The translations under genes and the position numbers were made by a program. A model generated the notes under the pieces. That model did no database searches, was not told the origin of the DNA, and was given only the letters and a program-made list of their open reading frames with translations. A stretch of DNA of 64,000 nt, from NCBI GenBank assembly GCA_016841825.1, contig JAENYK010000001.1, positions 372,001 to 436,000 on the forward strand, written 5' to 3'. Of this stretch, positions 17,711-27,055 are shown piece by piece. The DNA comes from Halothermothrix sp. GTDB taxonomy: Bacteria; Bacillota; Halanaerobiia; DY22613. The first letter of the stretch is position 1. Every line of letters begins with the position of its first letter.

Positions 17711-18031
17711 TTAATCATTCTTTGACTCATTAATTGTGTATAACCACCAACCACTTTTTTTACTTCTACTCATCTGTCGGTCACAGTAAATAACTGCTTC
17801 CATATCTTGGTCAGTTCTAACCCGAAAGCAGTGAGCTCTGACATACCTTTCACCAGCAGCTCTACCTCCTTCTGGAGAAGTCCTTTTCCACTGTTCCAGA
17901 ACTTCGATAACCTCATACCAATTATCTCGCCAACAAAAACGTCGAGGACAGTCAGGAGAACCACTTACCAATGTTGAGGCTCTCATCGTCTCCACATCAA
18001 CGGTAATTAATTCACTAATAAATCTCTCCAT
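17711..18031 (-). CDS. DUF6504-like small protein
   Basis: 106 residues from the start at 18031, which has GGAGGGGA 5 nt upstream (the longer frame to 18079 would overlap the aminotransferase end). It is Trp/Cys/Arg-rich with PRRFCWRDNWYEVIEVLEQW, RYVRAHCFRVRT and EAVIYCDRQM, then WWLYTI. The pattern of a beta-rich fold with conserved aromatic residues resembles DUF6504, of unknown function; the assignment is tentative. It lies 45 nt after the aminotransferase gene and is probably in its operon. Confidence 0.7.
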   Translation of the reverse strand: MERFISELITVDVETMRASTLVSGSPDCPRRFCWRDNWYEVIEVLEQWKRTSPEGGRAAGERYVRAHCFRVRTDQDMEAVIYCDRQMSRSKKSGWWLYTINESKND

Positions 18032-18075
18032 ACTGTCCCCTCCATATTTTTCAGGTTTTGTTATATCCCGAATTA

Positions 18076-19191
18076 TCATCTATAGTATTTTTGCAGATAG
18101 TCCTCCAGCAATCTCAGAGCCTGCGGCATATTCTTCCTACCAAAACCGATCCGAAAATTCTTATCTCCTGCGCCATAATAGTTCCCAGGTGCAAGCAAAA
18201 CACCCTGTTCTTCCACCAGTCTAATGCAAAAATCTTCAATAAATTCATCCACTAATAAACGTGGAAAGGCAATAGAACCTGCCCGGGGTCGGTGCCAACT
18301 GAGAAGATCAGCATATTGAACAAAGAAATCATCTAACAAGCGTAGGTTGTTTCCAATTATCTCTAGATTGCGTTCCAGAAGACGCTCTTTATTTTTTAGA
18401 GCCACGATAGCCAAATACTCACTTGGTGCACTGTTACAGATCGACGTATAATCTTTATATGAAGCAAACCGTTCAAAAATGTCTTGATCTTTCGTACAAA
18501 TCCATCCGATTCGTAAACCTGCTAACCCAAAAGCTTTGGACATAACTCCCAAAGAAATCCCTTTCTCATATAGATCACAGATAGCTGGTAAGCGATATGC
18601 TTCCTTATATTCTAAATAACGGTAGACTTCATCGGACAAGATATATAAATCATGTGCTTTAGCCAACTCCACAACCTGGGCCAAATGTTCTTTACTCATT
18701 AGATAACCTGTAGGATTGTGTGGATTATTTAAAACGATAGCTCTGGTATTGGGTTGAATAGCCATCTTTAATTCTTCCAGGTCAGCATCCCAACCATCTT
18801 CTTCCTTCAATATCCAGGGTGTTAGTTCACAGTCGATCGAACGGGCTATCTCAAACAGGGATTGGTATGCTGGTGACATATAAATCAGATGATCTCCCGG
18901 TTTTAAAGCAATATTCATAAAAATAAAGATAGCTTCTTCGGCTCCAGCTGTCACAATCACATTGTCATAAGTAATCGTCTTATACAGATTAGCAATCTCT
19001 ACCCTTAAGTCAGGATGACCCAATGTCTCAGTATAGCCGAGCCATAATTCTCCCAAATCTGCTGCATCATCCTCCAATTCCAAAATCTGCTTTACCGTAA
19101 AAGACTCACAATCAGAACTGCACAATAAGTATGGAGCTTTAAACTCATATTTAGCAAAGAAACGTTCCAGTTGAAAATCTTGAATTATCAT
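18076..19191 (-). CDS. class I/II PLP-dependent aminotransferase
   Basis: 371 residues, fold-type I. PLP-site motifs are VTAGAEEAIFIF (about 81-92), LNNPHNPTG (about 153-161), LSDEVYRYLEY (about 184-194), and the Schiff-base Lys in SKAFGLAGLRIGW (about 218-230). The late Arg lies in FRIGFGRKNM. It is closest in appearance to aminotransferases related to capreomycidine synthase/aspartate-type enzymes, but the substrate cannot be told. It overlaps the upstream membrane-protein gene by 4 nt, so the two are translationally coupled. Confidence 0.88.
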   Translation of the reverse strand: MIIQDFQLERFFAKYEFKAPYLLCSSDCESFTVKQILELEDDAADLGELWLGYTETLGHPDLRVEIANLYKTITYDNVIVTAGAEEAIFIFMNIALKPGDHLIYMSPAYQSLFEIARSIDCELTPWILKEEDGWDADLEELKMAIQPNTRAIVLNNPHNPTGYLMSKEHLAQVVELAKAHDLYILSDEVYRYLEYKEAYRLPAICDLYEKGISLGVMSKAFGLAGLRIGWICTKDQDIFERFASYKDYTSICNSAPSEYLAIVALKNKERLLERNLEIIGNNLRLLDDFFVQYADLLSWHRPRAGSIAFPRLLVDEFIEDFCIRLVEEQGVLLAPGNYYGAGDKNFRIGFGRKNMPQALRLLEDYLQKYYR

Positions 19192-19538
19192 CTCGGGACA
19201 CCTCTCACAAATTTGTAACGGGAACTCCTCCGTCTAGTAGATTTGACAATCACAATAAAGAAAATCCATCCCCATAAAAGGCTATTTAAAACGAAGGGTA
19301 AATCTTTAAACCAGGGAAAAGTTATCGAAAATTTTTGGAAGATCCAGACAAAGGGAAATGCCAGTATCCGATACAATCCAGCTGAAATAACAGAAAATAA
19401 GCCGCCAACTGACCAGAGAGAATCTTCGTAAAAGACCAACTTACTGACAAATGACAGGAGCATCATCGTTGACTGGAATAAAAAATGAGTCACTACAATG
19501 ATTAGGTACAAGATTAATCGCCTGATATATTTCATCAT
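19188..19538 (-). CDS. small membrane protein, unknown
   Basis: 116 residues with three or four hydrophobic segments (about 8-30, 40-63, 70-76, 86-100) and a basic C-terminus (STRRRSSRYKFVRG). No family recognised. AAAGGAG precedes the ATG by 6 nt. It overlaps the aminotransferase start by 4 nt, which suggests a functional or at least transcriptional link. Confidence 0.75.
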   Translation of the reverse strand: MMKYIRRLILYLIIVVTHFLFQSTMMLLSFVSKLVFYEDSLWSVGGLFSVISAGLYRILAFPFVWIFQKFSITFPWFKDLPFVLNSLLWGWIFFIVIVKSTRRRSSRYKFVRGVPR

Positions 19539-19628
19539 CTGCCACTCCTTTAAGTTAATTTATTATTTTGATTATTCTTATACTTCGCCATTCCTTAAAT
19601 AAATCCTCTATAATTGTAAAGTTCACAA

Positions 19629-20189
19629 CTAGAGTGCATTTTTCAGATATTTAAAATCATTCTCCCGCTCTTCCTGATTAGTCTCAGTGTACAATCCAAG
19701 TAAGTCTGCCAGAGCAAAAGCAAATTCCAGATAGGCATTTCCTTTAGCAGTTATAATATTGCCATCAATTACCACAGGCTCATCTAACCAGTTTTCCCAT
19801 TCAAAGAGTTCTCCACCTTCTTCTTCATCTAAAGAGGTAGTATATTGCCTATCCTGCAAAATACCTGCTTTAGCAAGGTGAATGGGTGCTGCACAAATAG
19901 CTCCCAATACTTTCCCCTGTTGATGAGCAAGTTTCAACAATTCCGTTACCCGGCAGTTGGCTAAAAGATCATGCCATATACCACCAGGGATTATTACCGC
20001 TTCATAATCTTCAATATTGACCTCATCCAGGGTCAGATGAGCATTAATCAACAGACCACTGCTCTCCGTAAAGGGACCAATCTCTGGTGCAGCAGTAATG
20101 ATCTCATATCTAGATTTTAATAGAGTAGTCGCCAGAATAATCTCATACCCAACAAATTTATCATACAGTAACACCAAAATCTTTTTCAT
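19629..20189 (-). CDS. DJ-1/PfpI-family protein
   Basis: 186 residues, flavodoxin-like. The nucleophile-elbow Cys is in GAICAAPIHLAKAG (about 95-108) and the DJ-1 type acidic residue region is near the N-terminus (VLLYDKFVGYEI). Family members act as glyoxalase III, deglycases or chaperones, and some clostridial versions are of unknown role. GGAGGAG lies before the ATG. It is 20 nt downstream of the alkA-like gene and probably in the same transcript. Confidence 0.85.
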   Translation of the reverse strand: MKKILVLLYDKFVGYEIILATTLLKSRYEIITAAPEIGPFTESSGLLINAHLTLDEVNIEDYEAVIIPGGIWHDLLANCRVTELLKLAHQQGKVLGAICAAPIHLAKAGILQDRQYTTSLDEEEGGELFEWENWLDEPVVIDGNIITAKGNAYLEFAFALADLLGLYTETNQEERENDFKYLKNAL

Positions 20190-20209
20190 CCATTCTCCTC
20201 CTTTTTAAA

Positions 20210-20824
20210 TCAGTTCTTGTTCTCCAGACTTCGCCAGAGATACCATGAAGCGATGGTTTCATAAGGATGCCACAATCTGGCGACTTCCCCCATCTCCTCC
20301 AGAGTAGGTATCTCTTCAAAATTATATAAATTTTGAATCGCCTTCTTTACTCCCAGATCTCCTACAGGTAAAATATCTGTTCTGTTTAAACAAAAGATTA
20401 GAAACATCGTCACAGTCCAGGGTCCAATTCCTTTAACTTTGACCAACTGCTTCTCTATCTCTCGATTAGACAGTTGATCTATCGTCTCCAGAGTCACTTC
20501 ACCACTTAAGACCTTTGCTGTCAAATCTTTAAGATAGCGAACCTTCTGCTTAGACAATCCTACAGATCTTAGCTCCTCCTCATTCAATTCCATTACCCTT
20601 TCCGGATCAACCTGCCCCTGCGGAAAAAGACTAATAAACCGATTATTGATGGCATCGGCTACTTTAATCGAGATCTGTTGACTGATAATTGATTCACAAA
20701 GATTTTGATAGTAATTAACTGGTGATGCGAGAGTACATGGCCCGTACTCTTTGATCACCTGAGCTAAAATAGGATCATTCTCAGACAAGTATTTTTCTGC
20801 TTCATGCCACTTTTCTACCGTCAT
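20210..20824 (-). CDS. AlkA-type DNA-3-methyladenine glycosylase
   Basis: 204 residues of the HhH-GPD superfamily. The helix-hairpin-helix is VKVKGIGPWTVTMFLIF (about 133-149) and the catalytic Asp lies in RTDILPVGDLGVKKAI (about 153-168). It excises alkylated bases in base-excision repair. It lacks the N-terminal domain of E. coli AlkA, as in the shorter archaeal and Firmicutes versions. It is the first gene of a pair with the DJ-1-like gene. Confidence 0.9.
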   Translation of the reverse strand: MTVEKWHEAEKYLSENDPILAQVIKEYGPCTLASPVNYYQNLCESIISQQISIKVADAINNRFISLFPQGQVDPERVMELNEEELRSVGLSKQKVRYLKDLTAKVLSGEVTLETIDQLSNREIEKQLVKVKGIGPWTVTMFLIFCLNRTDILPVGDLGVKKAIQNLYNFEEIPTLEEMGEVARLWHPYETIASWYLWRSLENKN

Positions 20825-20937
20825 CTACAATCACCCCTGGATTAAGTATTTATCTTTATAAACTTTTTCCAATCACATTCTTTATTCTTCATAACATTGA
20901 AAGTGTCCTGCTTTTGTATACTAGACTAATCTTTAGA

Positions 20938-20977
20938 CAAAACGAAAACACTCCCGTAATCTGATAGAAGTGTTTTT
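20938..20977 (-). terminator. intrinsic terminator of the EamA gene
   Basis: On the minus strand AAAACACTTC pairs with GGAGTGTTTT (one G-T pair) and is followed by CGTTTTG. Confidence 0.65.
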
Positions 20978-20997
20978 GAATGGACTTAACCATTTTG

Positions 20998-21897
20998 TTA
21001 TATTCGAGCCTTCCAATCAACTCTGGATTTAGTTTCCGGCATCTGCACATAAACAACCCCCAGAATAATTAACAGGACTCCAAACCATTGTTGATAACTC
21101 AACCTCTCAGCAAAAATAACCATCCCTAAAATTAGAGCAGTAACTGGTTCAACAGTACTGATAATAGCTGCCAATGATGGACCGATCTTTTGAACTCCTG
21201 AATAGAATGCCATAATCGCAAACACCGTAGAGATGATCGCCATGACAATGATCGCCTCCCAGGCAATAGCACCCAATTCAAAGATTAAACTGCCCTGAAT
21301 TAGACCCAGAGCGGTAAAAAATATAGCTGAAAAAAGAATGATAAATGCGGTCAGAACCTTGGGCTCCTGGTTAAAAGTATACGGACTACCCAAATAAACT
21401 ATATATAACGCATAGAACAAGGCCGAGATCAGAGCCAGCAGGACACCAACGGGATGAAAAGCCAATTTCCCACCCCAGGTCATCGATATTGCCCCCACAG
21501 AAACTAATCCCAGAGCAACAATTTTAGCTCTGGTAATTGGTGATTTTAACAATACTGCGGATAGATAGGTGACCACGACCGGATAGACAAACATAATCAT
21601 TGCTGCCATTGATGATGGAATATAGTACAGTGACGTAAAATAAGTTACTGCCATAACTCCATATCCAAAAATAGCCATTATTACAAAAATCCCTAATTGT
21701 TTAAGAGTTACTCTGATCTTGGTCTTGGTCCACCATAAATAAGGCCAAATAATCAATGATGCAATACAAAAACGAAACGCCAGAATCGTCACAACATTGG
21801 CTCCACCACTATAACTAAGCATAGTTAATAAAGGTAATGTTCCAAAACATGCCGAAGATAATATTACCTGTAAACCACCAATTTTATTAATTTTCAT
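20998..21897 (-). CDS. EamA-family DMT transporter
   Basis: 299 residues with ten predicted membrane helices in two EamA repeats; the second ends near PVTALILGMVIFAERLSYQQWFGVLLIILG. Members export or import metabolites such as amino acids or nucleosides; the substrate is unknown. It starts 28 nt after the GNAT gene upstream and likely shares its transcript. Confidence 0.87.
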   Translation of the reverse strand: MKINKIGGLQVILSSACFGTLPLLTMLSYSGGANVVTILAFRFCIASLIIWPYLWWTKTKIRVTLKQLGIFVIMAIFGYGVMAVTYFTSLYYIPSSMAAMIMFVYPVVVTYLSAVLLKSPITRAKIVALGLVSVGAISMTWGGKLAFHPVGVLLALISALFYALYIVYLGSPYTFNQEPKVLTAFIILFSAIFFTALGLIQGSLIFELGAIAWEAIIVMAIISTVFAIMAFYSGVQKIGPSLAAIISTVEPVTALILGMVIFAERLSYQQWFGVLLIILGVVYVQMPETKSRVDWKARI

Positions 21898-21925
21898 CTA
21901 ACGTCCACCTGTTCTATAATTATTT

Positions 21926-22468
21926 TTAGGTCCAGACAAATTCCATAACAATAAAATCTGTAGAATTTAATAGAGTAGTACTATATTTTGCAGCCTCAAC
22001 AAAATCTGCTTGCCGAAACGGTAAAGTAGTCTGCCAGGCTAAACCTGAATCACTACAGTTCCCTTCCTCCCAACAGGCTACTTCGACTCCGTTGAAACCC
22101 CACTCTTGTGCGATCTCAACAAATTCCCGGGCCAGTGCCTCTCCAATACCCCCCGCTCGATACCCAGGGTTAACCCAAAGATGCCCACCTACCAATCTAT
22201 TTGTATCCTGCAAATCTTTTCGACAGGGCCAGGATATCTCCAGAGCAGTCCCTTTATCCAGGAATGAAAACCAACCAACTATCTTACCGATCTCTACCTC
22301 TTCAGCTACTAACACCCCTCCCTGCTTATTCTGATACAGTTCGTACAAAAAATGATCCCCCAGCTTACTCACTGCCCTGTCTGAATCTGGATTATAGTCA
22401 ATAAAGGTATTATTCCATCTGTTCTCAGCTAAATCCTCTGCATCTTCCAATAAACGCATTACTATCAT
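21926..22468 (-). CDS. GNAT-family N-acetyltransferase
   Basis: 180 residues from the start at 22468, where GGAGGGAG lies about 7 nt upstream; an in-frame start at 22534 has no such site. The GNAT core is LWVNPGYRAGGIGEALAREFVEIAQEWGFNGVEV, with the acetyl-CoA loop YRAGGIGEAL. The substrate is unknown. It forms a probable two-gene unit with the EamA transporter, which could export its product. Confidence 0.82.
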   Translation of the reverse strand: MIVMRLLEDAEDLAENRWNNTFIDYNPDSDRAVSKLGDHFLYELYQNKQGGVLVAEEVEIGKIVGWFSFLDKGTALEISWPCRKDLQDTNRLVGGHLWVNPGYRAGGIGEALAREFVEIAQEWGFNGVEVACWEEGNCSDSGLAWQTTLPFRQADFVEAAKYSTTLLNSTDFIVMEFVWT

Positions 22469-22706
22469 AATCTCTCTCCCTCCTCTTATGCCTATCGTCA
22501 AAGAATCAAAAGAAATTCCCCACCAAACAGTCAATTATAGTCCTGCTCGAACTTTTTAGAAAATTCCCAATAAAAGATAATCATCTTTTGAATTTCTACA
22601 TTTAAAGAACAATTCCCTGCTGAAAATTCCTGTTTATTCAGAAGAAATATACATAGCTGAATACAATAGATCACCTACTGATACATCCCAGGAACAGACA
22701 CCACGG

Positions 22707-22745
22707 AAAAAACGCGATAAAGAGCCAATTTCTCTTTATCGCGTT
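22707..22745 (-). terminator. strong intrinsic terminator of asnS
   Basis: A perfect 14-bp stem (AACGCGATAAAGAG with CTCTTTATCGCGTT) with a 7-nt loop is followed on the minus strand by six T. Confidence 0.92.
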
Positions 22746-22762
22746 TTATAATAGATTCATCT

Positions 22763-24157
22763 TTAAAATTTAGCATTACCCGGAGTTCTTGGGAATGGAA
22801 TGACGTCACGGATATTGGAAATACCGGACATATACATTAACATCCGTTCAAAACCCATCCCAAATCCGCTATGGGGAACACTACCCCAACGACGAATATC
22901 CAGGTACCACTCTATCTCTTCTGTAGTCATATTTAGTTCTTTCATTCGTTCAATCAATACATCAAGACGCTCCTCACGCTGTGAGCCACCAACAATCTCA
23001 CCAACCTGTGGAACCAGAACGTCAACAGCACGAACCGTCTTACCATCTTCATTCATTCGCATATAGAAAGCTTTAATATCTTTTGGATAGTCTATTACCA
23101 TCATTGGTCGTTTAAAATGATCCTCTGTCAGATAGCGTTCATGTTCTGATTGTAGGTCAATACCCCATTCTACCGAGAAATCAAACTTCCGATCAGCTTT
23201 TTCTAAAATCTTTATCGCTTCAGTGTAAGACACAATACCAAACTCAGATTTAACAATGTTTTCCATGGTTTGAATCCGTGTATGGCTCTGATCTACCCAT
23301 TTGTTAAAGAACTCCATCTCTTCCTGGCAGTTATCTAATGCATACTGACACAGATATTTTAAAAATGCTTCAATAACTTTCATATTCTCTTCCAGATCAC
23401 AGAAAGCCATCTCTGGTTCGATCATCCAGAATTCCGCTACATGGCGAGATGTGTTGGAATTCTCTGCCCGAAAAGTCGGACTAAAAGTGTACACATCCCC
23501 GATAGCAGTAGCCAATAATTCAGCTTCCAACTGTCCAGACACGGTCAGGGATGTCTCTTGACCAAAGAAATCCTGACTAAAATCCACATGTCCATCAATC
23601 ATCGGAACTTTGTCCAGATCAAAGGTGGTAATCCTAAACATCTCGCCTGCGCCTTCACAATCACTGGCTGTGATAATTGGGGTATGAATATAATAGAATC
23701 CACGCTCCTGATAGAACTGATGAACTGCATAGGCTAGCTTACTTCTAAAACGATTAAGTACTCCATAAGTGTTAGTCCTGGGACGCAGATGGGCAATCTC
23801 CCGTAAAAATTCCATGCTATGACGCTTCTTCTGCAGTGGGTAGTCTGTTGGACAATCGCCTACCACTTCTAATTTTTTAACCACAACCTCCCAGGCCTGT
23901 TTACCACCTTGAGATGATACTAAGTCACCTACTACTTTGATGCTGGTTCCAGTGTTAATCTCATCTAACACGGGAAAGTTATCGGGTTCCATGACCAGTT
24001 GAAGATTGGAAAGAGTACTTCCATCATTTACCTCTATAAAAGCGATATTCTTGGAAACTCGCTTAGTACGCACCCAACCTAAGATAATAACATCTTCCTG
24101 CCCTACTGTACTCATCAGGGCATCTTTTACTTTTAGACGTTCAAAGTAATGCATCAT
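22763..24157 (-). CDS. asnS: asparaginyl-tRNA synthetase
   Basis: 464 residues from the ATG at 24157, which has AAGGAGG 5 nt upstream; an extension to 24190 is not supported. The N-terminal OB-fold anticodon-binding domain (ILGWVRTKRVSKNIAFIEVNDGS) precedes the class II catalytic domain. Motif 2 lies around FSPTFRAENSNTSRHVAEFWMIEPE and motif 3 at GFGMGFERMLMYM. The spacing and the RAENSNTSRH sequence distinguish AsnRS from AspRS. No T-box leader was seen upstream. Confidence 0.97.
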   Translation of the reverse strand: MMHYFERLKVKDALMSTVGQEDVIILGWVRTKRVSKNIAFIEVNDGSTLSNLQLVMEPDNFPVLDEINTGTSIKVVGDLVSSQGGKQAWEVVVKKLEVVGDCPTDYPLQKKRHSMEFLREIAHLRPRTNTYGVLNRFRSKLAYAVHQFYQERGFYYIHTPIITASDCEGAGEMFRITTFDLDKVPMIDGHVDFSQDFFGQETSLTVSGQLEAELLATAIGDVYTFSPTFRAENSNTSRHVAEFWMIEPEMAFCDLEENMKVIEAFLKYLCQYALDNCQEEMEFFNKWVDQSHTRIQTMENIVKSEFGIVSYTEAIKILEKADRKFDFSVEWGIDLQSEHERYLTEDHFKRPMMVIDYPKDIKAFYMRMNEDGKTVRAVDVLVPQVGEIVGGSQREERLDVLIERMKELNMTTEEIEWYLDIRRWGSVPHSGFGMGFERMLMYMSGISNIRDVIPFPRTPGNAKF

Positions 24158-24363
24158 AATCCTCCTTTTTCCCTGGTTTAATATAATCAAAATAGAAAAT
24201 TTTCCTTCCTACTATTATACCACAAATTATCGGACACTCAAATAATTTTTACTCTACTTTGATAATTTCCTGAAATAAGTAAGGTTATACTAAAGTATAG
24301 GGTTATAGAGAATACTACCCAATAATCTACCAGATAAATTATGAAAAAGGAGTTGTTCAAAAG

Positions 24364-25182
24364 ATGCCAGAGATTCCTGAAATCGAAACTGTCCGCCGAC
24401 AACTGGAAGCGACTATTGTTAATAAACAGATTAAATTGGTTGAGATAACCAGAGAAAAGACATTTAATGTACCGATTGAGGAAGTACTACATCATCTGGA
24501 GAAGACAACTGTCACCAGAATACTTCGCCGAGGCAAAATAATTATCTTACAGTTCAATCAACCTATATCGTTACTTTTTCACTTCATGCTAGAGGGTTAT
24601 CTGAAATATCTCAATCCTACTGAAGAATTTGAAAAGAATTATCAGTTAATGTTGGAGTTTACCACTGGTGAAAAATTATATTTCTGCAAGATGTATCTGG
24701 GCTACATTCATCTGGAGATGACCACCGATTTAGACCAAATAACCGAAATTCAGGAGCTAGGGCCAGACCCCCTGGATATAGACTTCACGGCAGCAAAATT
24801 CCAGCAAATGCTGACCAGAAGGCGGAAGATGATTAAACCTCTGCTAATGGATCAAGACTTTATTGCTGGAATTGGAAATACATATTCTAATGAAGGACTT
24901 TTTCTCGCCGGCATTCTACCAGATAGGAAGGCCAGTGAACTGCAGACCGGAGAGATCCAAAAGTTATATTCTAAGTTACGCCAGATATTACGTGAGTCGA
25001 TCAACCTGGGTGGAGTAAGAGACACAGCATACTCCAGCAGTGACCAATTAACTGGCGGATTTACTCCTGAATTAAAAGTTAGTTATCGAGAAGGCGAACC
25101 GTGTTATGTCTGTGGCACACCGATTTCTTATGCAAAAATCGGTGGTAGAAATGCTTTTTATTGCACAGTATGTCAACATTAA
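24364..25182 (+). CDS. Fpg/Nei-family DNA glycosylase
   Basis: 272 residues. The N-terminus MPEIPEIETVRRQLE has the catalytic Pro2 and Glu3 after Met removal. The conserved Lys is in RRGKIIIL (about 56-63), the H2TH region around FIAGIGNTYSNEGLFLAGILP (about 161-181), and a C-terminal zinc finger has CYVC and CTVC pairs. Standard Fpg begins PELPEVE and ends in TYFCPxCQ, so this is a slightly divergent member. It probably removes oxidised purines. AAGGAGT precedes the start. Confidence 0.9.
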   Translation: MPEIPEIETVRRQLEATIVNKQIKLVEITREKTFNVPIEEVLHHLEKTTVTRILRRGKIIILQFNQPISLLFHFMLEGYLKYLNPTEEFEKNYQLMLEFTTGEKLYFCKMYLGYIHLEMTTDLDQITEIQELGPDPLDIDFTAAKFQQMLTRRRKMIKPLLMDQDFIAGIGNTYSNEGLFLAGILPDRKASELQTGEIQKLYSKLRQILRESINLGGVRDTAYSSSDQLTGGFTPELKVSYREGEPCYVCGTPISYAKIGGRNAFYCTVCQH

Positions 25183-25243
25183 TTAACTTTAATATCCAAA
25201 GTCTGTACAGAGTTCAGTTAACTCAATCTCCAAATCTTCATCA

Positions 25244-25906
25244 TTATTCTTCTTTATGATCGATTTGTCCAATCATAAACAGAATGGCCATTGCTAAAAA
25301 AGTCATAATTAGAACCAATTGATTGGCTACTCCATACTCTCCAGAGAGCACCGCCTGATAAATAGCCAATGACATGGTCTGGGTTCTTCCCGGAATATTA
25401 CCGATCAGCATTAAGGTTGTCCCAAACTCTCCCAATGATCTGGCGAAAGTCAGGCCAATCCCTGCAATCACACTTTTCTTTATCAATGGTAAGATAATTT
25501 TATAAAATATCTGAAAATCAGTAGCACCATCCACTTTTGCTGCATGTTCAATCTCTCTCTCCAAAGTAGACAGAGCAGGTCTGACCGCATTAATAAATAA
25601 GGGCAGTGAGACCACAACAGCAGCTACCACTCCACCAGTCCAATGAAATACCAATCTGATACCCAGAGATTTCTCTAACCAGAAACCGACAATTCCTCTC
25701 CGACCAAAGATAAGCAGCAGATAATAACCCAGAACAGTTGGAGGAAATATTAATGGCAAACTTATTAAAACCTGGGCCAGCCTCTTCCCGGGGAATCTCA
25801 CCCTGGCCAGAAGCCAACTTATCCCCATTCCGGCCAAAAAAACAATGCATGTAGAGATTATTGCTATTTTTAAAGATAGATAAATGGGGAATCCAACTGG
25901 ACTCAT
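25244..25906 (-). CDS. modB: molybdate ABC transporter permease
   Basis: 220 residues with five or six membrane helices. The cytoplasmic EAA loop is EHAAKVDGATDFQIFYKIILPLIKKS (contacts the ATPase). The sequence FPPTVLGYYLL and GRTQTMSLAIYQAVLSGEYG are typical of ModB/CysT-type permeases. GAGGTG lies 6 nt before the ATG at 25906, and its binding site overlaps the end of modA. No modC ATPase gene follows: the next gene converges from the other strand. Confidence 0.9.
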   Translation of the reverse strand: MSPVGFPIYLSLKIAIISTCIVFLAGMGISWLLARVRFPGKRLAQVLISLPLIFPPTVLGYYLLLIFGRRGIVGFWLEKSLGIRLVFHWTGGVVAAVVVSLPLFINAVRPALSTLEREIEHAAKVDGATDFQIFYKIILPLIKKSVIAGIGLTFARSLGEFGTTLMLIGNIPGRTQTMSLAIYQAVLSGEYGVANQLVLIMTFLAMAILFMIGQIDHKEE

Positions 25907-25917
25907 GTAATTCACCT

Positions 25918-26694
25918 CTATGGCAGCGGATTTTCAAAGCCGTATTTATTCAGAATAGTTCCTCCCTCTTCCGATAATACCCAATCGATAAAACTTTCAG
26001 CCAATTTTTGCTGTGCACCTTCAACAAGTCCGATAGGATATTCAATCTGGGGATGAGAACTCTGAGGTAAGGTATATACAACTTCAACATTCTCAGAGAT
26101 GAGAGCATCTGTCAAATAAACAAACCCCAGATCAACTTCTTCCTGTTCTACATACTGCAAAACCTGTCTCACATTACCGGCATAGATTAGATTAGTCAGC
26201 TGATCCCACAGACCAAGGTTTTTCAGAGCAGCAGCAGCATATTGTCCTGCGGGAACTGTCTCTGGATCAGCAATACAGATCTCCCGAATCTGTGTACTCA
26301 AAAGATCCCCGGGTTCCGAAATCTTTTGACCATCCTGGGGAGTGACTACTACCATCCGATTTAGAGCAAAAATTTGCACAGACTCCCGATCAATCAAATT
26401 CTTCTCTAACAGAGCATCCATCTGTTTAACCCCTGCCGAAGCAAAAATATCTGCCACAGCACCCTGTTCAATCTGAATCTGCAGAGCACCAGAAGATGCA
26501 AAATTAATATTAATCTTAGTATCTGGATTCTCTTCTTCAAATCTTCTGGCCAGATCTGTAAAAACATCACTCAGACTGGCTGCAGCAAACACGACCAATT
26601 CCTGTTTTTCAGCAGGTCGATTGAGATAAAATCTAACTCCGACCAGACCTCCTACCACAATAAGTATCAATAACCATACCCACCATTTCTTCAT
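25918..26694 (-). CDS. modA: molybdate/tungstate-binding protein of ABC importer
   Basis: 258 residues. An N-terminal membrane segment (about 5-22, WVWLLILIVVGGLVGV) acts as signal anchor or signal peptide. The ligand-binding fold begins LVVFAAASLSDVFTDLARRFEE and continues with INFASSGALQIQIEQGAVADIFASA and DPETVPAGQYAAAAL, the classic oxyanion contacts of ModA. No lipobox is clear. A TTG start six bases further upstream is also possible. modB follows directly. Confidence 0.9.
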   Translation of the reverse strand: MKKWWVWLLILIVVGGLVGVRFYLNRPAEKQELVVFAAASLSDVFTDLARRFEEENPDTKININFASSGALQIQIEQGAVADIFASAGVKQMDALLEKNLIDRESVQIFALNRMVVVTPQDGQKISEPGDLLSTQIREICIADPETVPAGQYAAAALKNLGLWDQLTNLIYAGNVRQVLQYVEQEEVDLGFVYLTDALISENVEVVYTLPQSSHPQIEYPIGLVEGAQQKLAESFIDWVLSEEGGTILNKYGFENPLP

Positions 26695-26726
26695 CAGCAA
26701 AACATCCTTTCATCTGAGTCATTTAG

Positions 26727-27026
26727 TTACTCCCATGTACGCAGATAATTCTCATCTAGCTTCTGCAATACACTTTCTTCCAGGTCGATATTACACAGAT
26801 AAGCTAATTGAAGGAGATATAGGGTAACATCTGCCAGTTCTGAGCCCAGAGCTTCTTTATCAAGAGGTGTCTCTCCCCACTGAAAATGTTCCAGAACTTC
26901 GCTGGCTTCCAAAGCCAGAGAGATAGCTATATTACGTGGAGTTTGAGGTTTTTTCGAATCAATCTCATACCAGCCTTTAGCTGCAACAAACTCATTCATC
27001 TTAGTCATTAACTGTTCGATCTCCAT
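26727..27026 (-). CDS. MazG-like nucleotide pyrophosphohydrolase
   Basis: 99 residues. The all-alpha NTP-pyrophosphatase core carries the EASEVLEHFQW metal-binding Glu motif (about 38-48) and the ELADVTLYLLQLA motif with Glu and Asp (about 63-75). It probably hydrolyses non-canonical or surplus dNTPs such as dCTP, as in the DCTPP1/RS21-C6 group. GGAGGT lies before the start. It sits between the methyltransferase and modA with short gaps and may be cotranscribed. Confidence 0.85.
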   Translation of the reverse strand: MEIEQLMTKMNEFVAAKGWYEIDSKKPQTPRNIAISLALEASEVLEHFQWGETPLDKEALGSELADVTLYLLQLAYLCNIDLEESVLQKLDENYLRTWE

Positions 27027-27055
27027 TCATAGACCTCCTCTAATTATTCCACCAA

